A DNA stretch of 64,000 bases. Origin: Actinocatenispora sera. Lineage in GTDB: Bacteria > Actinomycetota > Actinomycetes > Mycobacteriales > Micromonosporaceae. The first letter of the stretch is position 1. Every line of letters starts with the position of its first letter. The notes under the pieces are model-generated. The model was given only the letters and a program-made list of their open reading frames with translations, was not told the origin of the DNA and did not search any database. The stretch lies in NCBI RefSeq assembly GCF_018324685.1, contig NZ_AP023354.1, forward strand, positions 1,054,001-1,118,000. The letters run 5' to 3'. The position numbers and the translations under genes are program-made. Positions 54,192-64,000 of this stretch are shown in pieces.

Positions 54192-54668
54192 TCAGCGCTG
54201 CCGGGGGATGTTCCGGCCCGGCGCGTGCCGGCGCGCGGCCAGCTCGTCGGTGCCGGCGGCGAAGGTACGGCCGAACACGCTCACCAGGTGCCCGAGCTGC
54301 TGCCGGTGCGGTGCCCGGACCCACAGGTGGTGCCGGTCACCGTCGACGGCGAACCGCAGGTCGAGCAGCCCGATCCGGTCCCGCGGCGTCCAGTCGATCT
54401 CTGCCAGTTCGGTCAGATCCGCGCTGATCAGCGGCCGAACCCGGTCGAACAGCCGGCTCTGCCGGGTGACCACCAGCCGCCGCCGGGTCAGCAGCAGGAC
54501 CAGCCCGGCGTTGATGAAACGGTTCGGGTCGACGCACTGCGCGACCGCGAGCGTCGTGTCGTGCCGCCCGACGTCACGCCGGAACACCGGTACGTGCCGG
54601 CTGACGGTCAACGTGTCCAGGCCGGCATCGGCCGCGGCGGGCAGCAGGGAGAGCGAGAACGTGTCCAT
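54192..54668 (-). CDS. Hypothetical PH-like protein
   Basis: A 158-aa soluble protein, largely beta strands: FINAGLVLLLTRRRLVVTRQ, ADLTELAEIDWTPRDRIGLL, DLRFAVDGDRHHLWVRAPHR and a C-terminal helix (QQLGHLVSVFGRTFAAG). The layout resembles bacterial PH/YvbH-like domains, but the match is by eye. It lies upstream of the leader peptide on the same strand, 23 bp apart. Its transcript could run into the aro leader unless a promoter lies at the gene's end. Confidence 0.5.
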   Translation of the reverse strand: MDTFSLSLLPAAADAGLDTLTVSRHVPVFRRDVGRHDTTLAVAQCVDPNRFINAGLVLLLTRRRLVVTRQSRLFDRVRPLISADLTELAEIDWTPRDRIGLLDLRFAVDGDRHHLWVRAPHRQQLGHLVSVFGRTFAAGTDELAARRHAPGRNIPRQR

Positions 54669-54743
54669 GAAGATCCTCCGGCCGTTACAACGCGGCGGCC
54701 GAGGGTCCCGTCACGCGGGTCGACCGATCCGGTGACGGACACG

Positions 54744-54778
54744 CCGCGGGCCCCGCACGTCGTGTACGGGGCCCGCGG
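54744..54778 (-). terminator. 12-bp hairpin terminator
   Basis: CCGCGGGCCCCG (54744-54755) and CGGGGCCCGCGG (54767-54778) form a perfect stem with an 11-nt loop. It starts 20 bp after the stop codon of the membrane-protein gene at 54798. Confidence 0.8.
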
Positions 54779-54797
54779 TCGTGCTGCGCTCGCGCGC

Positions 54798-55853
54798 TCA
54801 GGTCAGCTTGTCGAGCGTGCCCTTCGCGCTCTCGATGGCCTGGTCCCGCACCTTGTCCAGGTCGGAGTCGGACCACTTGCTGTCGTCCGAGTGGAACACC
54901 ATCGGGCTCATCTGCAGCATGAAGTTGCCCTTCAGCACCTGCACGTACAGGATGGCGCCGCCGTCCGAGCCGTCGCTCGACTCGCTGACGTACGAGCAGG
55001 CCTGGTCGCCGATGTCGGCGTCCTTCATCGAGCCGCTCTTGACGTTGCTGGCGTCGTCGCCGCAGTAGTACTTGAACAGGTTGCTCGCGTCGCTCGCGGT
55101 GTCGAAGTACAGCCCGGCGACCGACACCGAGGCGTACGTGGAGCCGCTGTAGCTGCCGAACGTCTGGGTGGCGCGCACCTGCGTCATGGTGTCGTCGCTG
55201 GACTTGCTGTTCGACACCGAGCCGGACGACTTCCCGTACGCGTCCTCGAACGGCGACCAGTCGACCTTGTCGTCGATCTTGTCCGGCGGCTCGCCGGTCG
55301 AGCCGCTGTCGTCGCCGCTGTCGCTGTCGCTCGGGGCCGGCGACGCCGACGCCGACGCCGAGGTGCTGTCCTTGGCGACCGGCGGGTTGTCGTCCTTGCC
55401 GGACTTCGTCACCAGCAGCACGGTGACGACCACGATCGCCACCAGCACCAGCACGCCGCCGCCGATGATCCCGCCGATCAGCGGGCCCTTGTTGCCGCCG
55501 GAGCCACCGGTGGGCGGCGGCGGGTAGCCCTGGGCGCCGTAGCCGGGCGCGCTGGGCTGCCCGTACGCCGGACCGCTCGCCGGGTTGGCCTGGTAGCTCG
55601 CGTACGGATCCGGGCCGTAGCCGCCGGACACCGGCGCGCCCGAGTTCGGCACCCCCGAGTAGGGAGCGCCGTCCGGCTGCTGCCAGCCGGGGTCGGGCTG
55701 GCCGTACCCGGTCTGGTCGTACGACTGGGGTTGCTGACCGTACCCGGGCTGCTGCTGACCGTATCCGGGCTGCTGCTGACCATAGTCGGGCTGCTGACCG
55801 TAGCCCGGCTGGTTCCCGTAGCCGGAGTACGGATCGTAGGGGGGCTGCGTCAC
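54798..55853 (-). CDS. Gln/Gly/Tyr-rich single-pass membrane protein
   Basis: A 351-aa protein. The N-terminal ~125 residues are Gly/Gln/Tyr/Pro-rich with GYGQQQP-type repeats. A transmembrane helix follows (GPLIGGIIGGGVLVLVAIVV, about 128-150), then an acidic Ser/Asp linker (SPAPSDSDSGDDSGSTGEPP) and an extracytoplasmic domain of about 160 residues. Two Cys (YYCGDD, QACSYV) may pair. It shares the plan, but not the four-Cys domain, of the proteins at 41685 and 42631. GTG 55853 starts it. Function is unknown. Confidence 0.72.
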   Translation of the reverse strand: MTQPPYDPYSGYGNQPGYGQQPDYGQQQPGYGQQQPGYGQQPQSYDQTGYGQPDPGWQQPDGAPYSGVPNSGAPVSGGYGPDPYASYQANPASGPAYGQPSAPGYGAQGYPPPPTGGSGGNKGPLIGGIIGGGVLVLVAIVVVTVLLVTKSGKDDNPPVAKDSTSASASASPAPSDSDSGDDSGSTGEPPDKIDDKVDWSPFEDAYGKSSGSVSNSKSSDDTMTQVRATQTFGSYSGSTYASVSVAGLYFDTASDASNLFKYYCGDDASNVKSGSMKDADIGDQACSYVSESSDGSDGGAILYVQVLKGNFMLQMSPMVFHSDDSKWSDSDLDKVRDQAIESAKGTLDKLT

Positions 55854-56042
55854 GGCGATACCTGAGCTTTCGGACGGGTGGTACGCGATGGGGGTCTGGC
55901 GCGCCGCGGCCAGAGGGCCAATGGCCCCGACGGCGGCACCGCCGGAGGCCCCGTGCGGACTCACCCTAGACAATCCGCGCCACTACCACATCATCGGCAG
56001 GCCGAGCCGGGACCAAGGACCCGGGATCAAATCGGGCGTCGA

Positions 56043-56843
56043 TCACGCGAAGAGCGGAAACTGCGCCGCTGCGGGCCCCAGCACGTCACGCTCCGTCGCG
56101 CTCAGCGGAGTTCGGCCGGTGCCCTTCAACACATAGTCACGATCCACCCAGCCGGGGCGCCGCACGCCGGCACCGAGCAGCCCGTCCAGCGTGCGCCGGG
56201 TCAACGCCAGCGGCAGCGGGTCGGGCTTCGGCGCGTCGGCCAGCTCCACCGTCATGTCCAGCCCGTGCACGCAGGCCTCCACCGCCAGCGTGGCGAGCAG
56301 GTCGGGCAGCATCAGCACGTGCTGCTGGGTACTGAGCCGCAGGTCGGCATCGGCGGCCCGGGCGGCGTGCACCGCGGCCGTCGCCGTCTCCTGCCAGAGC
56401 TGCACCAGGGTGCGCGGGCGAAACGCGGACGCGGCGATCCGGACCGCCCGGGCGTGCTCGTTCGCACCGATCCGCGGGGACGCCGGGAACGACCGCCAGT
56501 ACGAGATGTAGTCGGTGTCGGCGACCCGCTCGTCCGGGGTGGCCAGCGCGATCAGCGCCCGCTGCGCGTCGAGCAGCACGTGGTAGAGCACGTCGAGCAC
56601 CGACCAGCCGGTACACCGGGTGGGCCGGATCAGGTCGGCGTCGGGCCGGCCCTGGACGACCGCGGTGAGCTGCCGGTAGGCGACGGCCAGCGCGGCGAGC
56701 GCCTGTTCTCGGGTCACCGCGGTGGGCTCCGCCGCCGGTACCGGGTCGGAAGGACCGGGCGGTCGGTGGTCGGCGGGCGCGTCGGCAGGACGCTGCGTGT
56801 CGTTTCCATCGTGCGGGGCCCCGGCCGCTCTCCTACCGTGCAT
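56043..56843 (-). CDS. Maleylpyruvate isomerase family mycothiol-dependent enzyme
   Basis: A 266-aa protein of the DinB/MDMPI helical-bundle family, whose members use mycothiol as thiol cofactor. The metal ligands are in CTGWSVLDVLYHVLLDAQRA (His) and VEACVHGLDMTVEL (His), with PTRC...W typical of the first helix. The ~45 N-terminal residues are Pro/Ala-rich and variable, so the start (ATG 56843 taken) could be further in. The substrate is unknown. The presence of this family supports an actinobacterial host. Confidence 0.75.
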   Translation of the reverse strand: MHGRRAAGAPHDGNDTQRPADAPADHRPPGPSDPVPAAEPTAVTREQALAALAVAYRQLTAVVQGRPDADLIRPTRCTGWSVLDVLYHVLLDAQRALIALATPDERVADTDYISYWRSFPASPRIGANEHARAVRIAASAFRPRTLVQLWQETATAAVHAARAADADLRLSTQQHVLMLPDLLATLAVEACVHGLDMTVELADAPKPDPLPLALTRRTLDGLLGAGVRRPGWVDRDYVLKGTGRTPLSATERDVLGPAAAQFPLFA

Positions 56844-57065
56844 GCGAACCAGCCCCGTTAGAGTTGACAACGACCGATATGGGAAGAATATCCAGCCAGC
56901 GGTACCGCTCGACTTTCGCACACCCGACCGGGCGGCGATGTCATCGGCATGACAGATCCGTCGCGCCCGGGGTCAGCGTGATCGGGCAGGGAAGCTTACC
57001 GTTACCGAGGTCGAGGCGGGACCAAGCGAGGCGCCGAGGCGGAGCCCGCCGTACGGAGGGGCATC
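56844..57065. other. Spacer between the MDMPI gene and the GTPase unit
   Basis: No gene is seen in these 222 bp. A perfect -35-like TTGACA lies at 56864-56869 on the plus strand, but the best -10 at 17-bp spacing (AATATC, 56887-56892) is poor. Short repeats ACCGTTACCGA and CCGAGG occur near 56998-57040. The promoter of the downstream GTPase unit should be here. Confidence 0.3.
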
Positions 57066-57191
57066 ATGTCACGCATGCCGGAAACATACCGTCGTTACCG
57101 ATATCAGCTCCACACTGGGGTGGAAACCGCGGACGTGCTCTGGCGTGTGCGTTGTGGCCCGGTTGGTCGATCGGGCACCCTTGAGCCGTGA
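57066..57191 (+). CDS. 41-aa small ORF coupled to the GTPase gene
   Basis: ATG 57066 is preceded by GGAGGGG (57055-57061) at ideal spacing. The frame runs 41 codons to TGA 57189-57191, overlapping the GTG start of the GTPase gene (57188) in GTGA. The peptide opens MSRMPETYRRYRYQ and holds a later DVLWRVRC. The GTPase gene itself has no ribosome site, so ribosomes finishing this ORF probably restart there. The peptide may be a regulator or only a coupling leader; no family is recognised. Confidence 0.55.
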   Translation: MSRMPETYRRYRYQLHTGVETADVLWRVRCGPVGRSGTLEP

Positions 57192-60100
57192 CGACGCAGC
57201 GAGACAGCGGCGTCGCGCCAGCCGGGGGGCGACGGTTCACCGAGACAGGTCGGCAGCCTGACGAGCCAGGCGACAACCGCCCGACGGACACCACGGAACC
57301 GACCGGTTCCACGCATCGACCGTACCCACCCGAGCCGGCGCGCGCCGAGCGCCGGGAACCGACGGAGCACCATGCCCCGCCGGCCGCCCCGGACGACCTC
57401 GGTAACCAGGTGCTCGGCGAGGCGCTGCAGCAACTGCGGACCGCCGTCGCCGGCGCCCGGTTCAGCCTGGCCACGGCCGGCGCCGCGGAGGCCCGGCAGC
57501 TGGCCCGGCGGCTCGCCGGCACGCTCGACGACTACCTGTCCCCGCGGCTCGCCGAACTGGCCGGGCCACTGCTCGTCGTCGTCTGCGGCCCCACCGGCGC
57601 AGGCAAGTCGACGCTGGTCAACAGCCTGGTCCGAGCGCCGGTCAGCCAGGCCGGCGTGCTCCGGCCGACCACCCGGGCGCCGGTCCTGGTGGCCAACCCG
57701 GCGGACGCGTCCTGGTTCGGCCGGCCGCGGCTGCTCGCCACCTTCGCCCGCACCGGCGGTACCCCGCCGCAGGGCCGGCACCTGCAGGTGGTGGCCGCCC
57801 CCGCGCTGCCGCCCGGGCTGGCGCTGCTGGACGCGCCGGACATCGACTCGGTCGCCGCGGACAACCGGGAGCTGGCCGACGAACTGATGGGCGCCGCGGA
57901 CGCCTGGCTGTTCGTCACCACCGCCAACCGCTACGCGGACGAGACGCCCTGGCAGCTGCTGCGCACCGCCCGCGACCGCAACGCCGGACTCGCCGTCGTC
58001 CTGGACCGGATGCCGGTCGGCGAGGCCCGCCGGATCCGCAGCCACCTCAGCCGGCTGCTGGCCGAGGACGGGCTGGCCGACGTGCCACTGTTCGAGCTGG
58101 CCGAGTCCGCCATGGACCACGAGCGGCTGCTGCCCGCCGAACAGGTCGCCGCGCTGCGCGACTGGCTCGAACGGCTCGCCGCCGACGGCGCCGCTCGCGC
58201 CGCGGTCGCCCGGCAGACCCTGGACGGCGCGATCGCCACCCTGCCGGCGAAGCTCGCCGAGTTGACCACCGAACTCGCCGCGCAGCACCGCGAGTCCGAC
58301 GCGCTGCGCGCCGAGGTGCGTACCGCACACGCCCACGCGCTGTCCACAGTGGACGATGCGGTCCGGGGCGGCGGACTGCTCGGCGGCGAGCTCGCCGCCC
58401 GATGGCAGGAGCTGGTCGGCGGCGGCGAGCTGGTCCGCGCCGTACAGTCCCGCTCCGGGCGGCTGCGCGACCAGCTGCTGGTCTCGCTGGCCGGACGCGC
58501 TCTGCCCGGCCGGCAGTTCGTCCCGGCAGCCAGGGCGGCCCTGCACAGCCTGGTCGACGAGACGCTCGCCGACTCGGCCCGCCGGATCGCCGATGCCTGG
58601 CAGCGCGGCCCGGCCGGCACCGCACTACTGTCCGATGTGGACAGCTACACCGGGCCGGACCTGGTCGGACAGTGGTTCGACGATCTGGACGAGTGGATCC
58701 GGACCGACGACGGGCAACGCTCGGTGGCCCGCCAGACCGAGTACACGATCGCCGCGGTACGGCTGCTCGTGCTGGTCGCGGTGCTCGTCGCGCCGGCGCG
58801 CACCGATGCCACCGGCTCCGAGCGCGCCATGCTCGACACCGTCCTCGCCGACCCGGTGGTACGGCGCATCGCCGGTACCGCCCGGGACGCGCTGGTCGGC
58901 CGGCTCCGCGAGCTCGCCGACCAGCAGCGCCGGCGGTACGACGCCGCGCTCAACCGGGTCGCGGTGGACGACACCGCGGTGGTTGCGCTGAGTACCGCGG
59001 CCGCGGCGCTGGTGCCGGCCCGTACCGCGGCCGCGCTGGTCACCGAGCGCCGCTCGCTGCCACCGGCGACACCGCCCGTACCCCCGGCGTCGGCACCGAC
59101 GACCGGCCCGCTCCCCGGCCCGGACAGTCCGCTGTTCCACCCGGCGACCGAGTCCACCGGTACTGACGGGGTCGCCCCGGCCGCCGCCGGGTCCATCGAC
59201 ACCGGTACCGGGGCCGCCGAGTCCACCAGCACCGCGACGACCCGACCCACCGACCCAAGGGCGATCGAACTCACCGGCACCGACGGGCCCACCGACACCG
59301 AGCCTGTCGAGTTCACCAGCACCGAGACGACCGGACTCACCGACAGGGAAACGGTCGGACCCACCGCCACCGAAGCTGTCGAGTCCACTCACACCGAGGC
59401 GACCGGACCCTCCGACAGGGGAACGGTCGAGCAGACCGACACCGACGGGCCCGCGAGCACCGAGTCCGCCGAGTCCACCGGCGCCGAAGCGAACGGAGTC
59501 CCCGGCGCCGAGGAGACCGAGACCCCGCGCACCGAGGAGGTCCGAACCGGCGGCGCCGGAACGGCGCCCGACGCCACCACCGATCGTGCCGGCGCCACCC
59601 CACCGGCAGCCGGCGCCGCGGCTGCGCCGGACGCTGCCGCACCCGTCGATGCGGGACCGGGCGGTACGGCACCGGGCGACGAGGTACCGGGCGACGGGGT
59701 ACCGGGCGACGCGGTACTGGGCGACGCAGTACCGGGCGAGACCGCCTCGGGCGAGCCCACATCCATCGACGCCGGCTTCGCCGAACCCGCCCCGTCCGGC
59801 GCCGGGTCGATCGAGGCGGGTGCCGCCACGGCAGCCGGCGGCGCGATCGATGACGGTACAACGGACCGAGCCGTCGCCGACCCGACGGCGGACGCCTCGG
59901 GTCCGGCGAGCCCGGCGGCGGTAGGCGAGGGTACGGCCGAGACCACCGAGGCGACGACCGAGGCCGGGGCGGAATCCGTCCCGCCGCTGGACGACGCCGT
60001 ATCGCCGGACGAAGGCGCCTCCGGCCCTGCGTCGGAACATGCCGAGGCCGCGCCGGCCGACGCCGCACCGGGCCACACCGACAGCGAGCAGAGCGAGTCC

Positions 60101-61606
60101 GACAGCGAGCAGGGGCGGTCCGTCCGCCAGTCGGGTACCGACACGGAACCCCGTGCGGACGCCCGCGAGCAGCGGCAGGACGGGACCGAGTCGCTGCACG
60201 CCGCGGCCACGGTCGCGGCGGCCCGGGCCGGCGGCGAGTCGACCGGCCCCGACGCCACCGAGCCGGCCCCAGGCGACACGACACCAGGCGCCGCACCGAC
60301 CGGCGAACCAACGACCGACGGCCGTGCCGCGCCGATCGACCACATCGCGGCGCCCACGGCCAGCGACCCGACCGAGGACGGGGCGAGCGGCCCCGCGGCC
60401 GAACCAGTCCCTGGCGTACCGGCGAACGTCGAGGCCACTGGCCCCGGCAGCACGACGAACAACGAGGCCAGTGCCGCAGGCAGCACGACGAACAACGAGG
60501 CCAGTGCCGCAGGCAGCACGACCAACGACGAGGGCACCGAACCGGCCCCCGACGACGTGACGAACGAGCACGTCACCGGACCGGACAACGACGTCACCAT
60601 GCCCGACGTGGCTGGAGAGAGCGGCGATGCGGCGACCGGGCCGATCGACGACATCGCGACATCCCCGGCCAGCGAGCCACGCGAGGACGCGGCGAATGAG
60701 GACGCGACCGGGCCGGCCCATGGGTTCGCGATGCCCGAGGCTGCGGCCGAGGGGACGAGCGGAGGCGGTACCGAGGGGCTGGGCGCCGAGACGACGTCCG
60801 GCCTCGGGGATTCGATCGACGCCGAGGCGACGGACGGGGCACCCGGCGGCAAGACGACGGCCAAGGCCCGCGGCAAGGCGACGGACCGGGCACCCGGCAG
60901 CAAGACGACGGCCAGGGCCGGCGGCAAGACGACGGCCAGGGCCGGCGGCAAGACGACGAACAAGGCCGACGGCAAGACGACCGACAGGGCCGGAAGCACG
61001 GCGACGGGCACGGCGGGCGGCAAGACGACGAACAAGGCCGACAGCAAGACGACCGACAGGGCCGGAAGCACGGCGACGGGCACGGCGGGCGGCAAGACGA
61101 CGAACAAGGCCGACAGCAAGACGACCGACAAGGCCGACGGCAAGGCGACGGACAAGGCCGACAGCAAGACGACGAACAAGGCCGACAGCAAGACGACCGA
61201 CAAGGCCGACGGCAAGGCGACGGACAAGGCCGACAGCAAGACGACGAACAAGGCCGACAGCAAGACGACCGACAAGGCCGACGGCAAGACGACGGACAAG
61301 GCCGACAGCAAGACGACGGGCACGGCGGGCGGCAGGACGAGGGACGGGCAACCCGGCGGCAAGACGACGGACAGGGCCCCCGAGGACGCGCTTGGCGACG
61401 ACGACGCGGAGGGTACGGACGGCACGGGCGCGGGGGACGGCGACGCCGGGCCGAGCGGCGCAACGGATGGCGCGACCCCCGGCGAGCGGCCGGCCACCGA
61501 CGACGAGACCGCGACGGGCGGCGGGCGGGTGGCCGAGGACGGGCGTACCGACCGGGCGGGCGTAGCGGACGAGACCACCGACGGCACCGGCCAGGAGGAC
61601 ACGTGA
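57188..61606 (+). CDS. Dynamin-like/AAA-type GTPase with a ~850-residue disordered tail
   Basis: A 1472-aa protein. Residues about 75-620 hold a GTPase: G1 [17 protein letters not shown] (about 131-147), G3-like [10 protein letters not shown] (about 213-222), G4-like VVLDRMP in place of NKxD, and helical regions ([20 protein letters not shown] is a hydrophobic helix). From about residue 620 on, the protein is a low-complexity Thr/Glu/Ala/Asp/Gly/Pro tail ending in Lys-rich KADSKTTD repeats. The C-terminus GTGQEDT meets the next GTPase gene by a GTGA overlap. Paired GTPases of this type occur in actinobacteria; their role, perhaps membrane or ribosome related, is not known. Confidence 0.75.
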   Translation: MTTQRDSGVAPAGGRRFTETGRQPDEPGDNRPTDTTEPTGSTHRPYPPEPARAERREPTEHHAPPAAPDDLGNQVLGEALQQLRTAVAGARFSLATAGAAEARQLARRLAGTLDDYLSPRLAELAGPLLVVVCGPTGAGKSTLVNSLVRAPVSQAGVLRPTTRAPVLVANPADASWFGRPRLLATFARTGGTPPQGRHLQVVAAPALPPGLALLDAPDIDSVAADNRELADELMGAADAWLFVTTANRYADETPWQLLRTARDRNAGLAVVLDRMPVGEARRIRSHLSRLLAEDGLADVPLFELAESAMDHERLLPAEQVAALRDWLERLAADGAARAAVARQTLDGAIATLPAKLAELTTELAAQHRESDALRAEVRTAHAHALSTVDDAVRGGGLLGGELAARWQELVGGGELVRAVQSRSGRLRDQLLVSLAGRALPGRQFVPAARAALHSLVDETLADSARRIADAWQRGPAGTALLSDVDSYTGPDLVGQWFDDLDEWIRTDDGQRSVARQTEYTIAAVRLLVLVAVLVAPARTDATGSERAMLDTVLADPVVRRIAGTARDALVGRLRELADQQRRRYDAALNRVAVDDTAVVALSTAAAALVPARTAAALVTERRSLPPATPPVPPASAPTTGPLPGPDSPLFHPATESTGTDGVAPAAAGSIDTGTGAAESTSTATTRPTDPRAIELTGTDGPTDTEPVEFTSTETTGLTDRETVGPTATEAVESTHTEATGPSDRGTVEQTDTDGPASTESAESTGAEANGVPGAEETETPRTEEVRTGGAGTAPDATTDRAGATPPAAGAAAAPDAAAPVDAGPGGTAPGDEVPGDGVPGDAVLGDAVPGETASGEPTSIDAGFAEPAPSGAGSIEAGAATAAGGAIDDGTTDRAVADPTADASGPASPAAVGEGTAETTEATTEAGAESVPPLDDAVSPDEGASGPASEHAEAAPADAAPGHTDSEQSESDSEQGRSVRQSGTDTEPRADAREQRQDGTESLHAAATVAAARAGGESTGPDATEPAPGDTTPGAAPTGEPTTDGRAAPIDHIAAPTASDPTEDGASGPAAEPVPGVPANVEATGPGSTTNNEASAAGSTTNNEASAAGSTTNDEGTEPAPDDVTNEHVTGPDNDVTMPDVAGESGDAATGPIDDIATSPASEPREDAANEDATGPAHGFAMPEAAAEGTSGGGTEGLGAETTSGLGDSIDAEATDGAPGGKTTAKARGKATDRAPGSKTTARAGGKTTARAGGKTTNKADGKTTDRAGSTATGTAGGKTTNKADSKTTDRAGSTATGTAGGKTTNKADSKTTDKADGKATDKADSKTTNKADSKTTDKADGKATDKADSKTTNKADSKTTDKADGKTTDKADSKTTGTAGGRTRDGQPGGKTTDRAPEDALGDDDAEGTDGTGAGDGDAGPSGATDGATPGERPATDDETATGGGRVAEDGRTDRAGVADETTDGTGQEDT
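60840..61365. repeat. Lys-rich tandem repeats in the GTPase tail
   Basis: About 24-bp units encoding [24 protein letters not shown] alternate over this stretch, preceded by longer units containing GGKTT and [11 protein letters not shown]. The copies are nearly identical at DNA level, so the number likely varies by slippage. A separate 33-bp repeat ([11 protein letters not shown]) occurs 2-3 times at about 60448-60535. Confidence 0.9.
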
Positions 61607-64000
61607 GCCGGCCAGAAGCCGCGCGAACCGGCGCGGACGACGACGCCGATCCCGAGATGACCGCCTGGATCCAGCAGCTCGCCTCGGACGAACCACTGCC
61701 GGACCCGCACCGGCCGGCGGCCGACGCGGCAGCGGAGCCGGCAGCCACGCCGGCGCCGGACGCGGTCGAGCCGACCGCGGTACCGGACCGTGCCGGCCGG
61801 GCACACCGGGGCTCGCACCGCCGCGGCGGTAGGACCAGGGCGGCGGCCAGCGGCGCCACACGCCCCGACGGCATCCCGACCGAAGCAACGGCCGGCGATG
61901 GGCCCGCGGCGCCGACCGCCGGCACCGTGACCGACCACGGCACCGACCGGCCGACTCCCGACGGTGGAGAGCCCGCTGCCACCGGCGCAGCGGACGGCTC
62001 CATCGCGGTCGAACCGCAGCATCCCGCCGACCGCGCCCACCACCCGGCCGGCCCCGCGCGGTACCCGACAGGCACCGCCCAGCACCCAACCGACACCCGG
62101 CAGCGCCCGGACAACACCGCCCAGCACCCAACCGGCACCCCGCAGCACCCGACCAGCGCCGCGCAGCACCCGGCTGCTACCGCACCGCATTCAGACGACG
62201 CCGCGCAGCGCCCGGCCTACGACGCGATGCACCGCGCCTCCGGCGCCGCGCCGCATCCCGCCGGCCTCACGGAACACCACCTCGCCGGCCCGAGGGGCGC
62301 GGACAGCGAGACCGGTTCGGCGTCCGACGGCTCGGCGCGGCATCCGGTCGATCCGGCGACGCAGGGGGCGACCGAAACCACGTGGGCGGCGTCCGCGCTC
62401 GACGGCGGGTCCGAGCCGAGCCTGCCCGTACCGACCGATCCGGCGCAGCCGGCCACGCCCGGCGGCGGCGCGGCCGGGCGTGCGGCCACCGGCGATCCGG
62501 CAACGCACCACGGCCCCGCCGGGCAGACCCGGCACCAGGCAGGCATCGCAGCGGCCGGGCGCCAGGCCACCGCCGAGCCGGCCGAGCGCACGGACGACAT
62601 CGGACCAGCCGCCCAGGTCACCGCAAGGCAGACCCGGAACCCGGCAGGCATCGACGCGGCCAGGGACAAGGCCACCGCCGAGCCGGCCCAGCGCGGGGAC
62701 GGCACAGCCGAGCAGCAGATCGTCGCCGGGCAGATCCGGCACCAGGCAGGCATCGCAGCGGCCGGGCACGAGGTCACCGCCGAGCCGGCCCAGCGCAGGG
62801 ACGGCATCGACGCAGCACCGCACCAGGGCCCGGCCGGGCAGCCCCGGTACCAGGGAGGCATCGCAGCGACCGGGCAGCAGGTCACCGCCGAGGCAGGCGG
62901 GCACCGGCGCGGTACCGGCGCGGTCGACCCGACGACGCAGCCCACCAGCGACGGCGATGCGGGACCGGAGACGACCCAGGATCCGGCGGTGCCCCAGGAG
63001 GTTCCGCTCGGTGACCTGCCGGCGCGACTGCGTGCGCTGGGTGAGTTCGCCGCAGCGACCGGGACGCGGGTGGACGCCGACCGGCTCGCCCCGGTACACG
63101 CGCTGCTGGCCCGCGCCGACGAGCGGCTGGCGCTGTCCGAGCGACACACGGTCGTGGTGCTGGCCGGTACCACCGGGAGCGGGAAGTCGCGGCTGTTCAA
63201 CGCGCTGACCGGGCTGGACCTGTCCCGGGTCGGTGCCCGCCGGCCGACCACCGCCGATCCGCACGCCTGCATCTGGGAACCGGCGGGTACGGGGCCGTTG
63301 CTCGACTGGCTCGGCGTGCCGCCGGAGAACCGTACCGAGCGGGAGAGCGTGCTCGACGGTGACGCGCAGCGGGCGCTGCACGGGCTGGTACTGATCGACA
63401 TGCCCGACTTCGACTCGATCGAGCGCGGGCACCGGCCGATGGTGGAGCGGCTGATCGGCTCCGCCGACATGGTGCTGTGGGTGCTCGACCCGCAGAAGTA
63501 CGCGGATCGCACCGTGCACGAGCGCTACCTGTCGTCGCTGGCGGACCGGGACGCCGCGCTCACCGTCGTCCTGAACCAGGTGGACCGGTTGCCGGAATCC
63601 GATGTCGACCAGCTGGCCGCCGATCTGCGCCGGCTGCTCGCCGAGGACGGCCTGGCCGCCGTGCCGGTGCACCTGGCCTCGGCACGGACCGGTCTCGGCG
63701 TGGCGGCGCTGCGGTCCGCGCTCGCGGACGCGGTCGCCAGCCGGCAGGCCGCGACGGTACGGATAGCGGCCGACCTCACCGCGACCGCCGACGGCCTGGT
63801 CGACCTGACCGACACCGAGCCGCCGGCCGGCGTGGCCGTGGACGAGCTGGCCGATCGGCTGGCCGCGCACGTCGGGGTGGCCGGCCTGGTCGACGCTGCG
63901 GAGCAGGACATGCGCCGCCGCGGCCGGCGGGCGACCGGCTGGCTGTTCGTCCGGCGGGCGCTGGGTGGTCGCAATCCCGACCGCATCCTGGCGCAGGAGC
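61603..64000 (+). CDS. Second GTPase with N-terminal disordered region (runs off the right edge)
   Basis: GTG 61603 overlaps the stop of the previous gene (GTGA). The frame is open to the end of the window (799 codons). Residues 1-~465 are low-complexity, with degenerate ~38-residue repeats around [14 protein letters not shown] / TAEPAQR (about 62520-62900). The GTPase domain follows: G1 [21 protein letters not shown] (about 517-537), where Thr-Thr-Gly-Ser-Gly-Lys-Ser is a full P-loop, G3 [16 protein letters not shown] and G4 LNQVDRLPE. It resembles YfjP/Era-like GTPases. The C-terminal part, probably a membrane-associated helical region, lies outside. Confidence 0.8.
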   Translation, partial: MSRPEAARTGADDDADPEMTAWIQQLASDEPLPDPHRPAADAAAEPAATPAPDAVEPTAVPDRAGRAHRGSHRRGGRTRAAASGATRPDGIPTEATAGDGPAAPTAGTVTDHGTDRPTPDGGEPAATGAADGSIAVEPQHPADRAHHPAGPARYPTGTAQHPTDTRQRPDNTAQHPTGTPQHPTSAAQHPAATAPHSDDAAQRPAYDAMHRASGAAPHPAGLTEHHLAGPRGADSETGSASDGSARHPVDPATQGATETTWAASALDGGSEPSLPVPTDPAQPATPGGGAAGRAATGDPATHHGPAGQTRHQAGIAAAGRQATAEPAERTDDIGPAAQVTARQTRNPAGIDAARDKATAEPAQRGDGTAEQQIVAGQIRHQAGIAAAGHEVTAEPAQRRDGIDAAPHQGPAGQPRYQGGIAATGQQVTAEAGGHRRGTGAVDPTTQPTSDGDAGPETTQDPAVPQEVPLGDLPARLRALGEFAAATGTRVDADRLAPVHALLARADERLALSERHTVVVLAGTTGSGKSRLFNALTGLDLSRVGARRPTTADPHACIWEPAGTGPLLDWLGVPPENRTERESVLDGDAQRALHGLVLIDMPDFDSIERGHRPMVERLIGSADMVLWVLDPQKYADRTVHERYLSSLADRDAALTVVLNQVDRLPESDVDQLAADLRRLLAEDGLAAVPVHLASARTGLGVAALRSALADAVASRQAATVRIAADLTATADGLVDLTDTEPPAGVAVDELADRLAAHVGVAGLVDAAEQDMRRRGRRATGWLFVRRALGGRNPDRILAQE

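Noticed and set aside
60840-61365. CRISPR-like array
   Set aside because: The regularly spaced repeats are in-frame coding units (KADSKTTD) without unique spacers, and no cas genes are present anywhere in the window.
58625-62131. Very long minus-strand open frame opposite the GTPase gene
   Set aside because: It is a shadow of repetitive GC-rich coding DNA. Its product is Arg/Gly/Val-rich low-complexity sequence with no domain, while the plus strand has a real P-loop GTPase.
59389-62190. Second long minus-strand frame, Ser/Val/Pro-rich
   Set aside because: It is again the complement of the Thr/Ala/Lys repeats and spans the junction of the two GTPase genes, with no ribosome site or domain.

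Overview
The window is high-GC DNA from a filamentous-type actinobacterium. Support comes from GTG/TTG starts, an AfsR/SARP-type regulator, a mycothiol-dependent maleylpyruvate isomerase family enzyme, DUF4192 and DUF6314 proteins, and many Pro/Gly-rich single-pass membrane proteins. The style fits Micromonosporaceae or a relative (inference; no rRNA is present to settle it).

Left edge, 1-5301: the right end of an integrated element. It carries the C-terminal part of an XRE/TPR-type regulator, a Nudix hydrolase, a less GC-rich two-gene module (ImmA/IrrE protease plus DUF4411 PIN-like protein) and an S1-like protein. It ends at a 44-bp 3' fragment of tRNA-Gly(CCC), which looks like attR; the intact tRNA and integrase should lie to the left of the window. 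The DUF4411 gene is split by an IS427-type IS5 element (3228-4116, TA duplication). Removing the insert restores a full C-terminus.

5302-12321: a second insertion-rich stretch. It has an IS256 element (5451-6831, target repeat CCCGTTGC), a 1063-aa XRE-SARP-NB-ARC-TPR regulator, and a zinc-ribbon gene split by an ISL2-type IS5 element (10952-11883, ACT duplication).

12444-43670: ordinary chromosomal housekeeping and small-molecule genes, mostly in short divergent or convergent units. They include four phosphotransferase-fold kinases, three more Nudix/GNAT-type enzymes, a Crp/Fnr regulator with a five-copy 39-bp in-frame repeat, ddaH next to an Lrp regulator, mobA next to fdhD, a TetR-hydrolase unit with a palindromic operator, a split ribD-like deaminase/reductase pair, an ArsR-peptide deformylase operon with twin operators, an MFS exporter, and two paralogous proline-rich membrane proteins sharing an upstream motif.

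43801-56843: an endonuclease Q-UvrD helicase fusion, lipoproteins, a two-component system, and a DAHP synthase preceded by a leader peptide (Tyr-Arg-Trp-Phe) and an attenuator hairpin.

56844-64000: a 41-codon small ORF coupled to two consecutive GTPase genes with huge disordered, repeat-filled regions. The second GTPase runs off the window.
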